Positions 40,271 through 46,463 of a stretch of 46,463 bases of DNA are shown here, piece by piece. The position numbers were made by a program, and so were the translations under genes. The notes beneath the pieces were generated by a model that saw only the letters and a list, made by a program, of their open reading frames with translations, was not told the origin of the DNA and did not search any database. Positions within the stretch are counted from its first letter, which is position 1, and each line of letters starts with the position of its first letter. The stretch is from Actinomycetota bacterium (GTDB taxonomy: Bacteria > Actinomycetota > Acidimicrobiia > Acidimicrobiales > Ilumatobacteraceae), in assembly GCA_009711295.1 (NCBI GenBank), contig WLST01000008.1, positions 1 through 46,463 on the forward strand. Reading direction: 5' to 3'.

Positions 40271-41412
40271 ATGTTGTTCACTGCAGTATTACCGCTAGGA
40301 CGTAAAAGAGTGAGCACGAAGGTTGAACCTTCACCTTCTTGTGAGGTTACGTTCACCGAACCGCCATGATTGTTCATCACATGACGCACAATAGACAGGC
40401 CGAGCCCTGTTCCACCAGTCCCCCGGCTACGGGCACGATCGACCCGATAAAAACGCTCAAATATACGGTCGATATCACTTTGGGGTATTCCAATACCTTC
40501 GTCGCTCACCGATATCTCAATAGTTGTGTCGAGCGAAGTGACACGAACAGTGACCTTGTCGCCCTTTTCGCTGTACTTCACCGCGTTATCGATGAGATTC
40601 GAGACTGCAGAAACCAACTGAAGTCGATCGCCTTTCACCACACAATCGTCTTCGGGAAGTTGTGAAACAACACCGATACCCGCCTGCGCCGCAAAGTACG
40701 CCATGCGGTCGATGGACTCTGCAATCACTGAGTAAACGCTCACTGGTTCTGGAACTACTGAGCCATCAAGCTCAATGCGTGATAACTCGAGCAAGTCGTC
40801 AATGGTTTGAGCCATGCGGTTAGCTTCTTTCACCATTTTTGATGAGAGGCGATGGATGACTTTCAGGTCGTCTTCATCACGAATGGTGTCGGCGAGAATG
40901 GATAAAGCTCCAACAGGAGTTTTTAATTCATGGCTGATATTGGCCACAAAGTCTGTGCGTACAGCATCGATGCGAGTCCGCTCCGAAATATCTTCAATAA
41001 TGGCAATCGACTTCGACCCCTCAAGTGGCATTGCCTCGATGACCAAAGTGCGTGGAGGTGGCCCGAACAATTCAAGAGTTTCCCGCACCACCGAACCGGT
41101 CTCGCGTGATTTTTTTATAATGCGCTCTGCAGCTTCGTCGACTAACACGTCGATATGCCGCAAAATACCTACGCCTGCAGCAATGTGATTACCCAAAATA
41201 ATATTGCCCTGCTCATCTGTGACAACGACACCAAGTGGAATTGCATTCAATACAGAATCGAGTTCCGCAACATGAACCTCTGCCTCTGAGGATAAAAGTT
41301 CTACCGACCCAACAACTGATTCATTATTGGCCTTAACAGTGCTACGACGGAGAAAAAATACAAATGGAAAAGCACTAACAATGATGCCAATGATGATTCC
41401 GCCGACGAGCAC
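40267..41412 (-). CDS. senX3: Sensor histidine kinase, SenX3/PhoR-like
   Basis: A 381-residue membrane kinase. One N-terminal helix (about 1-21) is followed by a PAS-like domain (about 50-145). The dimerisation/phosphoacceptor motif has His161 in ISHELKTPVG, and the ATPase domain ends with the N box (NLIDNAVKYSEKG), G1 (VSDEGIGIP) and G2 (GTGLGLSIV). It probably senses phosphate through PhoU and the Pst transporter. With the GTG start at 41412, 6 nt after the phoU stop, there is only one membrane helix and no extracellular sensor loop. Confidence 0.93.
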   Translation of the reverse strand: MLVGGIIIGIIVSAFPFVFFLRRSTVKANNESVVGSVELLSSEAEVHVAELDSVLNAIPLGVVVTDEQGNIILGNHIAAGVGILRHIDVLVDEAAERIIKKSRETGSVVRETLELFGPPPRTLVIEAMPLEGSKSIAIIEDISERTRIDAVRTDFVANISHELKTPVGALSILADTIRDEDDLKVIHRLSSKMVKEANRMAQTIDDLLELSRIELDGSVVPEPVSVYSVIAESIDRMAYFAAQAGIGVVSQLPEDDCVVKGDRLQLVSAVSNLIDNAVKYSEKGDKVTVRVTSLDTTIEISVSDEGIGIPQSDIDRIFERFYRVDRARSRGTGGTGLGLSIVRHVMNNHGGSVNVTSQEGEGSTFVLTLLRPSGNTAVNNI

Positions 41413-41418
41413 AACGAC

Positions 41419-42162
41419 CTAGTCTTCTGGGGCGTTGATGTTGGGAAGAGGAATGCCATAGGTGTCGTCGTGGGTCGTTTTTGCAGCATGACGCGCAGCA
41501 CCTTTGTTTTCTGGTCGCCATCCACTCACGATAAAGAGAACACGTTCACCAATGTTGACCGCGTGGTCACCAATGCGTTCGTAGAAGCGCGCTACTACCG
41601 CTAATTGAATAGCTACTTGCAAGTCGATACTTCCGGCGGCATGACTTTCGAAAATTGCTTGTACAAATTGCCGTTGCAAACTGTCGAGATATGAGTCCAT
41701 GTCGTCGATGGCCCCTGCAATAGCCACATCGTTCTCTTCAAATGATTGCAAAGCAGAAGTAAACAGTTGCTGCGCCTGTTCGCCCATTTTGGTAATGATG
41801 CCGCGCAACTTTGGATCGAGTGAATGGCCATAAATGCGGCGAGCCGCCTTTGCAATATTCACCGTGAGGTCGGCAGAGCGTTCAATTTCGCCCACCATTT
41901 TCAGAATAGAAATGAGCTGACGCAGGTCGCCAGCCACCGGGGCCTGTAGTGCCAACAACTGATAGCAACGATCTTCAAGCGCAATAGACCGTGAGTCAAT
42001 TTCATCATCGGCCAAAATGAGGTACTCAGCACCTTCAAGATCACCTGACAACAACACGTTTGTTGCACGAGGAATGGCTTCGATCACCGAGGCTGCCAGG
42101 CGTGCAAGTGAGAGCCGAACTTCATCTAGTTCGTGGTGAAAACCTTTGCGAAGTTCTTCCAT
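41419..42162 (-). CDS. phoU: Phosphate signalling protein PhoU
   Basis: A 247-residue protein of two PhoU helical repeats (about 8-100 and 115-210). Metal-binding-type E/D motifs are visible: LADDEIDSRSIALED in the first repeat, and RFYERIGDHAVNIGERVLFIVSG in the second. PhoU conveys phosphate transporter status to the sensor kinase and keeps the regulon off when phosphate is plentiful. A good Shine-Dalgarno (AGGAG, about 8 nt) precedes ATG 42162. It lies 43 nt after ppk and 6 nt before senX3. Confidence 0.95.
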   Translation of the reverse strand: MEELRKGFHHELDEVRLSLARLAASVIEAIPRATNVLLSGDLEGAEYLILADDEIDSRSIALEDRCYQLLALQAPVAGDLRQLISILKMVGEIERSADLTVNIAKAARRIYGHSLDPKLRGIITKMGEQAQQLFTSALQSFEENDVAIAGAIDDMDSYLDSLQRQFVQAIFESHAAGSIDLQVAIQLAVVARFYERIGDHAVNIGERVLFIVSGWRPENKGAARHAAKTTHDDTYGIPLPNINAPED

Positions 42163-42205
42163 TGCTGTGTCTCCTCTATTTCCCGTCGCTCACAGAATAC
42201 CCTGC

Positions 42206-44293
42206 TTATGAGTTTCGGCGCTCTTGTTGATTTTTGGCCCATTTGTAGAGGTCTTCTTGCGCATTTCGCACAGCAAAAGAGTCACCTGAACGACCCCAAT
42301 TACCTCTGGCATCGAGAACAAAATGTGGCGCAGTGGGGCTACTGAGATCAGACAGCACTTTTTCACACCATTGTTGATGCTTTTCTTGCAGTACGGGCAC
42401 CAGTGCCTCTACTCGGCGGTCGAGGTTGCGTGACATGAGATCAGCTGAACCGATATACCAACGTGGCACTCCTGGTCCATTTCCATTTCCGAACATATAA
42501 ATGCGCGAATGTTCAAGGTATCTTCCCAAAACCGAACGCACCGTAATGTTGCTCGACATTCCAGGTACACCTGGACGTATGCCGCATATTCCACGCACAG
42601 TAATGTCAATTTTGACGCCTGCTTCACTTGCCTCGTACAACGCCTCAATCATTTGAGAATCAGCGAGCGAATTGAGTTTCAAACGAATAAAACCCTGATC
42701 TCCTGCACGTGCTTCTTGACGAATGAGTTCAATCAGACCAGGTTTCAAATAATTCGGAGCAACAAGTAAATGTTGATAATGGTCGCTTCTGCTGAACCCA
42801 GTGAGGTGATTGAAAAGACGCGACGCATCGGAGGCAAGTTCAGGATTGCATGTAAAGATTGCGAGGTCTTCATAAAGGCCAGCAGTTTTTGAGTTGTAGT
42901 TGCCCGTTCCAAAATGGACATAACGGCGCAGCCCATCGCCGTCTTCGCGCACCACTAGCGCGCACTTCACATGTGTCTTTAAACCAACAATTCCGTACAT
43001 GACGTGCACTCCGGCACGTTCAAGTTGCTTAGCCCACGTAACGTTCACTGCTTCATCGAAACGAGCTTTCAATTCGATGAGTGCCACTACTTGTACGCCG
43101 CGTTCAGCTGCGCGAATAAGACTCTGCGCAATGGGACTATCGCCCGACGTGCGATACAACGTCATTTTTATTGACTGTACGCGTGGGTCATTTGCTGCTT
43201 CTTCAATAAAAGCCTGCGTTGAGGTAACGAAGCTTTCATACGGATGGTGCACTAAAAGATCGCGCTCACGAATCACGCTGAATATAGAGCGATCTTGTTC
43301 TTTCGCGGCCGCTAGGCGACCTGCGGTTACTGCCGGCCAAGGAGTGTCGCGCAATGCGGGAACCGGCAATGCACTAATGGTGAACAAACTGGTGAGGTCA
43401 AGAGGAAGATTGAACTGGTAAACGTCGTGTTCTTCCACTTCAAATTCATCAATTAATAGTTGTAAAACTGTTTCATCAATTGAGTCACGAACTTCGAGAC
43501 GTACTGCTCTGCCAAAACGCCGGCGGCGCAATTCAGCCTCTACAGCTTCAAGAAGATCTTCAGCCTCTTCATCGTCTACATCGAGGTCTGCATCGCGTGA
43601 AACACGGAAGGTGGTTGCGCTTTGCACTTCCATTCCTTCAAATAACGAAGGAAGATGCGCAATGATGACATCTTCGACAGGGATGAAATGTTGAGTGTTT
43701 TCTAGCTTGAGTAACCGTGGCAAAAGAGGCGGAACTTTGAGACGGGCAAAACGTTCTTCGCCACTTTCCGGGTCACGCAACATCACCGCAATACTCAGCG
43801 CCAATCCCGATACATAGGGAAATGGGTGTGCTGGGTCTACGACGAGCGGGGTGAGAATGGGGAATATCCGCTGATCAAACTCTCTCGATAGATTTGCTTT
43901 TTCTTCAGCAGAGACATCTTCCCAACGTTGCAAAATAATGTCGTTATTTTTGAGTTCCGGCAAAATTTCTTCGCGCAAAAGCGATTCTTGTTCGGCAACT
44001 AACTGATGCACCTTGTCGCTGATATCAAGATCGAGTTCATGTGGGCGACGGCCATCGGCACTGCGATGAGATGTTCCTGCATCAATTTGGTTTTTCAGTG
44101 CCGCAACGCGAACTTGAAAAAACTCATCGAGATTTGAAGAAAAAATAGCAAGGAACTTGACCCGTTCGAGAAGTGGGATTCCTTCTTCTCGTGCCATTGC
44201 CAAAACCCGCTCATTGAATGCGAGCCAGCTGAGATCACGGTTAAAAACTCGTTCGTCGATCTTCGCAGAGTATGTTCTTTCCCGTTTCGTCAT
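42206..44293 (-). CDS. ppk: Polyphosphate kinase 1
   Basis: A 695-residue Ppk1 that polymerises ATP gamma-phosphate into polyphosphate. All four domains are recognisable: the N domain with NRDLSWLAFNERVLAMA, the H domain with FPYVSGLALSI, and the two C domains with SIKMTLYRTSGDSPI and RYVHFGTGNYN, in which His460 is the expected phosphorylated residue. Clustering with phoU-senX3-regX3 ties phosphate storage to phosphate sensing, as known in other Actinobacteria. Two GTTCA direct repeats 11 nt apart precede the start and may be a RegX3/PhoP site. Confidence 0.97.
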   Translation of the reverse strand: MTKRERTYSAKIDERVFNRDLSWLAFNERVLAMAREEGIPLLERVKFLAIFSSNLDEFFQVRVAALKNQIDAGTSHRSADGRRPHELDLDISDKVHQLVAEQESLLREEILPELKNNDIILQRWEDVSAEEKANLSREFDQRIFPILTPLVVDPAHPFPYVSGLALSIAVMLRDPESGEERFARLKVPPLLPRLLKLENTQHFIPVEDVIIAHLPSLFEGMEVQSATTFRVSRDADLDVDDEEAEDLLEAVEAELRRRRFGRAVRLEVRDSIDETVLQLLIDEFEVEEHDVYQFNLPLDLTSLFTISALPVPALRDTPWPAVTAGRLAAAKEQDRSIFSVIRERDLLVHHPYESFVTSTQAFIEEAANDPRVQSIKMTLYRTSGDSPIAQSLIRAAERGVQVVALIELKARFDEAVNVTWAKQLERAGVHVMYGIVGLKTHVKCALVVREDGDGLRRYVHFGTGNYNSKTAGLYEDLAIFTCNPELASDASRLFNHLTGFSRSDHYQHLLVAPNYLKPGLIELIRQEARAGDQGFIRLKLNSLADSQMIEALYEASEAGVKIDITVRGICGIRPGVPGMSSNITVRSVLGRYLEHSRIYMFGNGNGPGVPRWYIGSADLMSRNLDRRVEALVPVLQEKHQQWCEKVLSDLSSPTAPHFVLDARGNWGRSGDSFAVRNAQEDLYKWAKNQQERRNS

Positions 44294-44305
44294 AGGTCAT
44301 TTACC

Positions 44306-44322
44306 TGAACGCTCAATGAACG
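44306..44322 (-). promoter_or_regulatory. Possible PHO-box-like direct repeat before ppk
   Basis: On the minus strand CGTTCA occurs twice, 11 nt apart, ending 13 nt before the ppk ATG. PhoP/RegX3 boxes in Actinobacteria are 11-nt direct repeats of a GTTCACC type, so spacing and core match but the CC is missing. The distance to the start codon is short for an activator site. Confidence 0.4.
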
Positions 44323-44360
44323 AAAAATGACTACTGGGATAATTTGCACACTATGAGTGT

Positions 44361-44627
44361 TTAGTTCTTGGCGGAATCGCCAAGGTCCCACTCGATGGTG
44401 ATGAGCTCGCGCTCAGCATCGCGGGCAATGCGCTCGCTATTGCGGCGGAATTGTGGGTCGTCGCGGGTGAGGAGCACTAAACGGGCCAGTACTCGGGTAC
44501 GGAACTCGTCGATCAGGGCCTGATCGCCATAGTCGCCATAGACCTCCCAATGGGGAGCAACAGGGCCGAGATACACGATGCGGGCATGTGCGCGTGGCGC
44601 TTCTGGGGTGGCATTGATATCGGACAC
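44361..44627 (-). CDS. Small conserved-looking protein of unknown function
   Basis: An 88-residue soluble protein with no recognised family. It has a strand-like IVYLGPVAPHWEVYGDYGDQ stretch, then a helical, charged C-terminal half (LIDEFRTRVLARLVLLTRDDPQFRRNSERIARDAE). The start is GTG 44627, with a perfect AGGAGG 5 nt upstream, one of the strongest ribosome-binding sites in the window, which argues for a real, well-translated gene. It diverges from whiB across 124 bp. No function can be proposed from sequence. Confidence 0.75.
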   Translation of the reverse strand: MSDINATPEAPRAHARIVYLGPVAPHWEVYGDYGDQALIDEFRTRVLARLVLLTRDDPQFRRNSERIARDAERELITIEWDLGDSAKN

Positions 44628-44751
44628 GGGAACCTCCTAGGAGCGATCAGGATACCGCAGAGTCGCCATATGACCTCTCGGGAACTTAATCCGGGCCTGC
44701 ACCGTCAGAAACCTTGTACGACCGAAGTTCTCCTCCCAGAAAAGGCTCGCC

Positions 44752-45033
44752 ATGACCACAACCGACATCCAGCACTATGAGAACCAGCGCAACTTCGGCT
44801 CTTATCGTTCAACTGAATGGATGTCGCTCGGCAATTGCCGCCTTGTTGAGCCCGACATCTTCTTTCCCTCTGATGGTGCCGGGGTCGACAAGGCGCGCAA
44901 AATTTGTTCGACGTGCCCTGTTCGCGACCACTGCTTGGAATACGCACTGTCGGAACACATTGAACACGGTGTGTGGGGCGGCATGAGTGAGCGTGCCCGG
45001 CGCCGCTTGAAGTCTCAACGCCGCGCTGCATAA
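44752..45033 (+). CDS. whiB: WhiB-family iron-sulfur transcriptional regulator
   Basis: A 93-residue WhiB-like protein. Four Cys ligands for a 4Fe-4S cluster, C29, C52, C55 and C61 (C-x22-C-x2-C-x5-C), are followed by the turn GVWGG (73-77) and a basic tail MSERARRRLKSQRR. These proteins bind the sigma factor and respond to redox or NO. The family is confined to Actinobacteria and their phages, which supports the taxonomic placement. AAAGG lies 6 nt before the ATG. A second whiB lies 1.3 kb downstream on the other strand. Confidence 0.95.
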   Translation: MTTTDIQHYENQRNFGSYRSTEWMSLGNCRLVEPDIFFPSDGAGVDKARKICSTCPVRDHCLEYALSEHIEHGVWGGMSERARRRLKSQRRAA

Positions 45034-45048
45034 CAACGCGACAGTGAA

Positions 45049-45225
45049 TTACTTGGAGTCGGAATCGCCAGACTTATCGGATTGGCCGTCTGCAAGACCT
45101 TTTTTAAATTCTTTTTGCGCCTGGCCAAGGTTTTTTGCAAACTTCGGCAATTGAGTGCCGCCAAAAAGAACAAGTACAACAACAGCAACGATGATGAGTT
45201 CTGGGCCTTCGAGAAATGCGAACAT
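45049..45225 (-). CDS. tatA: Twin-arginine translocase subunit TatA
   Basis: A 58-residue TatA. A short N-terminal segment FAFLEGPELI leads into a hydrophobic helix (about 9-21). The hallmark FGGTQLPKFAKNLGQ hinge (21-35) and amphipathic helix with FKKGLAD come next, then a short charged Ser/Asp/Lys tail. TatA oligomers form the pore for folded Tat substrates; tatB/tatC are not in the window. The short tail may be typical of actinobacterial TatA. TAGGTT lies exactly 6 nt before the ATG, a leaderless-type promoter. The gene ends 15 nt from the convergent whiB. Confidence 0.92.
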   Translation of the reverse strand: MFAFLEGPELIIVAVVVLVLFGGTQLPKFAKNLGQAQKEFKKGLADGQSDKSGDSDSK

Positions 45226-45231
45226 GCCTTT

Positions 45232-45237
45232 AACCTA
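45232..45237 (-). promoter_or_regulatory. Putative -10 element (leaderless) of tatA
   Basis: TAGGTT on the minus strand, 6 nt before the tatA ATG, identical to the hexamer before the giant-protein operon at 15089-15094. It lies in the 49-bp divergent spacer with the formiminotransferase gene. Confidence 0.5.
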
Positions 45238-45274
45238 CCACCGCTCAGCTGGGAGATGAGATAAAAATAACCCT

Positions 45275-46069
45275 GTGATCGAGTGCGTCATCAATATCAG
45301 TGAGGGTCAAAACCCCGAAACACTTGCCAAATTGAGCGCAGTTGTAGCTACCCATCTCCTCGACATCCATGCCGACCACGACCATCACCGCAGCGTGTTT
45401 ACCCTGTGCGGCGCACACGCCCCCCGACTCCTCGCCGCGCGTGCCGTCGACCTTCTCAATATTCATGAACACGCAGGTGTACATCCGCGCTTCGGAGTGG
45501 TTGATGTTGTTCCCTTTGTTCCTTTGGGCAACACCACCTTTGAAGAAGCAACTCACGAGCGTGATGCATTTGCGCAATGGGCTGCCAAAGAACTTGGTGT
45601 TCCCAGTTTTTATTACGGACCAGAACGCACGCTTCCTGACATTCGCCGCACAGCATGGACATCACTTTTTCCCGATGTTGGGCCACGCATTGCACATCCA
45701 ACAGCTGGAGCGATGTGCGTAGGCATCAGAGAAGTTTTAGTTGCCTACAATATTTTTCTCACCGATGCCACTATGGAAACCGCACGCGAGATTGTGGTGA
45801 ACATCCGTCAACCAGGCCTGCGTGCATTGAGTTTTTTAGTAGATGGGCATGCACAAATCAGCATGAATTTGACTGATATTGATGCCATCAATGTGGACAC
45901 TGCCTACGACATCGTTGCTCAATACGGCAATATTGCGCGTGCAGAGCTCGTCGGACTCATGCCATTAAGTGCATTGACAAAAATAGAACCAAGCCGTTGG
46001 AGCGAACTCGATATTGGAGTTGACAAAACAATCGAAGCGCGCTTCGACACATTGTTGAAAGTGCAGTAA
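45275..46069 (+). CDS. Glutamate formiminotransferase-like protein
   Basis: A 264-residue protein of the formiminotransferase (FTCD N- and C-subdomain) family. The start ECVINISEGQN, the DIHADHDHHRSVFTL motif, HEHAGVHPRFGVVDVVPFVPL and the C-terminal half with VGIREVLVAYNIFL and QISMNLTDI match the family. It would transfer a formimino group from formiminoglutamate to tetrahydrofolate in histidine breakdown, or act in related one-carbon exchange. It is shorter than the 300-residue bacterial norm, and no hut genes are nearby. The start is GTG 45275, with no clear Shine-Dalgarno. Confidence 0.88.
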   Translation: MIECVINISEGQNPETLAKLSAVVATHLLDIHADHDHHRSVFTLCGAHAPRLLAARAVDLLNIHEHAGVHPRFGVVDVVPFVPLGNTTFEEATHERDAFAQWAAKELGVPSFYYGPERTLPDIRRTAWTSLFPDVGPRIAHPTAGAMCVGIREVLVAYNIFLTDATMETAREIVVNIRQPGLRALSFLVDGHAQISMNLTDIDAINVDTAYDIVAQYGNIARAELVGLMPLSALTKIEPSRWSELDIGVDKTIEARFDTLLKVQ

Positions 46070-46075
46070 ACGTTA

Positions 46076-46348
46076 TTAGATCGCTTGGCGATTTGCTTGA
46101 GCGCGAGCACGGCGCAAGCGACGACGCTCACGCTCAGACAGCCCACCCCAAATACCAAATTTTTCACCGTTGACTAATGCGTACTCAAGGCATTCACCTC
46201 GCACGACACAACCACGACACACTTCTTTTGCTTCACGAGTAGAAGCACCCCGTTCGGGGAAAAAGAGATCGGGGTCAACACCAAGACAGTTGGCCTGATC
46301 TTGCCAACCACGTTCTGTACTCAATTCATCCGTTTCTGGGAATTGCAT
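46076..46348 (-). CDS. whiB: WhiB-family iron-sulfur transcriptional regulator (second copy)
   Basis: A 90-residue WhiB-like protein. Cluster ligands C21, C44, C47 and C53 have the same C-x22-C-x2-C-x5-C spacing as the first copy, followed by GIWGG and a strongly basic tail (SERERRRLRRARAQ). The ATG at 46348 is chosen for its GGGAGG Shine-Dalgarno 7 nt upstream; the upstream ATG at 46381 has none. It ends 6 nt from the formiminotransferase stop. The two copies differ at many positions, so they are not a recent duplication. Confidence 0.95.
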   Translation of the reverse strand: MQFPETDELSTERGWQDQANCLGVDPDLFFPERGASTREAKEVCRGCVVRGECLEYALVNGEKFGIWGGLSERERRRLRRARAQANRQAI

Positions 46349-46463
46349 TCGCTTGCCTCCCGCTCTGCAGATCACGAACATCCAGAAATGGCATGCAGTG
46401 ATGGCAGGGCTGTAATTACATTGCTGTCATTCTGCCAAATCCTTATGAAATAAGCAAGTGCGC
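46349..46463. other. Upstream region of the second whiB, window edge
   Basis: 115 bases containing the Shine-Dalgarno of whiB and no recognisable gene. I could not identify a convincing -10/-35 pair; the promoter is probably within this stretch or beyond the edge. Confidence 0.4.

Noticed and set aside
44348-44360. ACACT-ATG-AGTGT inverted repeat after the stop of the 88-residue gene as a terminator
   Set aside because: The stem is only 5 bp, AT-rich and without a U-tract.
45082-45264. 60-residue plus-strand open frame
   Set aside because: It is antisense to tatA, whose hallmark sequence is clear.
1-46463. tRNA, rRNA, CRISPR, insertion sequence, prophage or recent horizontal island
   Set aside because: No cloverleaf, repeat-spacer pattern, transposase, integrase or phage gene was seen, and gene style is uniform.

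Overview
The window is a gene-dense bacterial chromosome segment from an actinobacterium. Two WhiB-family iron-sulfur regulators, a SenX3-RegX3-PhoU-polyphosphate kinase cluster, GatCAB, contiguous hemE-hemH-hemY, a DUF2342-type zincin homologue, TatA and many leaderless-looking promoters (TANNNT about 6 nt before the start codon) all point that way. The moderate base composition and the gene mix suggest a planktonic Acidimicrobiia (Ilumatobacter-like) rather than a high-GC streptomycete or mycobacterium; this placement is inference. I see no rRNA, tRNA, CRISPR array, insertion sequence or prophage. No gap between genes exceeds about 130 bp.

Region 1 (14-15082, minus strand) is an envelope operon. 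It begins at a leaderless-type promoter and encodes a small lipoprotein, a second lipoprotein, a giant secreted protein of 3339 residues, a CRTAC1-type FG-GAP/UnbV lipoprotein, a pentapeptide-repeat lipoprotein and a vanadium-haloperoxidase/PAP2-type enzyme. Four of the five gene junctions overlap, three of them as 4-nt ATGA overlaps, and the fifth gap is 16 nt. The giant protein carries five DUF11-like domains with paired cysteines, PKD-like domains, three copies of a repeat of about 356 residues each marked by CX5C, and a Trp/Cys-rich C terminus. It has no visible anchor of its own, so the two coupled upstream lipoproteins are candidate tethers.

Region 2 (15163-21270, minus strand) encodes an alpha/beta hydrolase, Lgt, an enoyl-CoA hydratase-like protein, GatC, GatA and GatB, followed by a thioredoxin-fold lipoprotein. 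In that last gene the first catalytic cysteine is encoded by an in-frame TGA (UGTC instead of CxxC). A hairpin with a GGUC apical loop follows 26 nt later, as expected for a bacterial SECIS. This is a strong selenoprotein candidate that simple gene calling would split in two. Its position just before the cysteine-paired giant-protein operon suggests, without proving, a role in extracytoplasmic disulfide chemistry.

Region 3 (21327-30756, plus strand) runs M48 peptidase, hemE, hemH, hemY (coproporphyrin-type haem branch), sortase, an Lnt homologue whose catalytic cysteine position is serine, then glycosyltransferase, methyltransferase and an alpha/alpha-toroid protein. Region 4 (30768-35320) holds a methyltransferase, a nitroreductase and a GH1 beta-glucosidase on the minus strand, then TesB and a PQQ-type sugar dehydrogenase on the plus strand. 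Region 5 (35324-39520) has MreB, a small membrane protein and MoaE, a DUF2342 homologue with an altered HExxH, and an MFS protein. Region 6 (39557-46348) carries ppk-phoU-senX3-regX3, a small conserved-looking protein, whiB, tatA (58 residues), a glutamate formiminotransferase-like protein and a second whiB.

Taken together the window is rich in envelope functions: Lgt, Lnt, sortase, TatA, MreB, five predicted lipoproteins and the giant surface protein.
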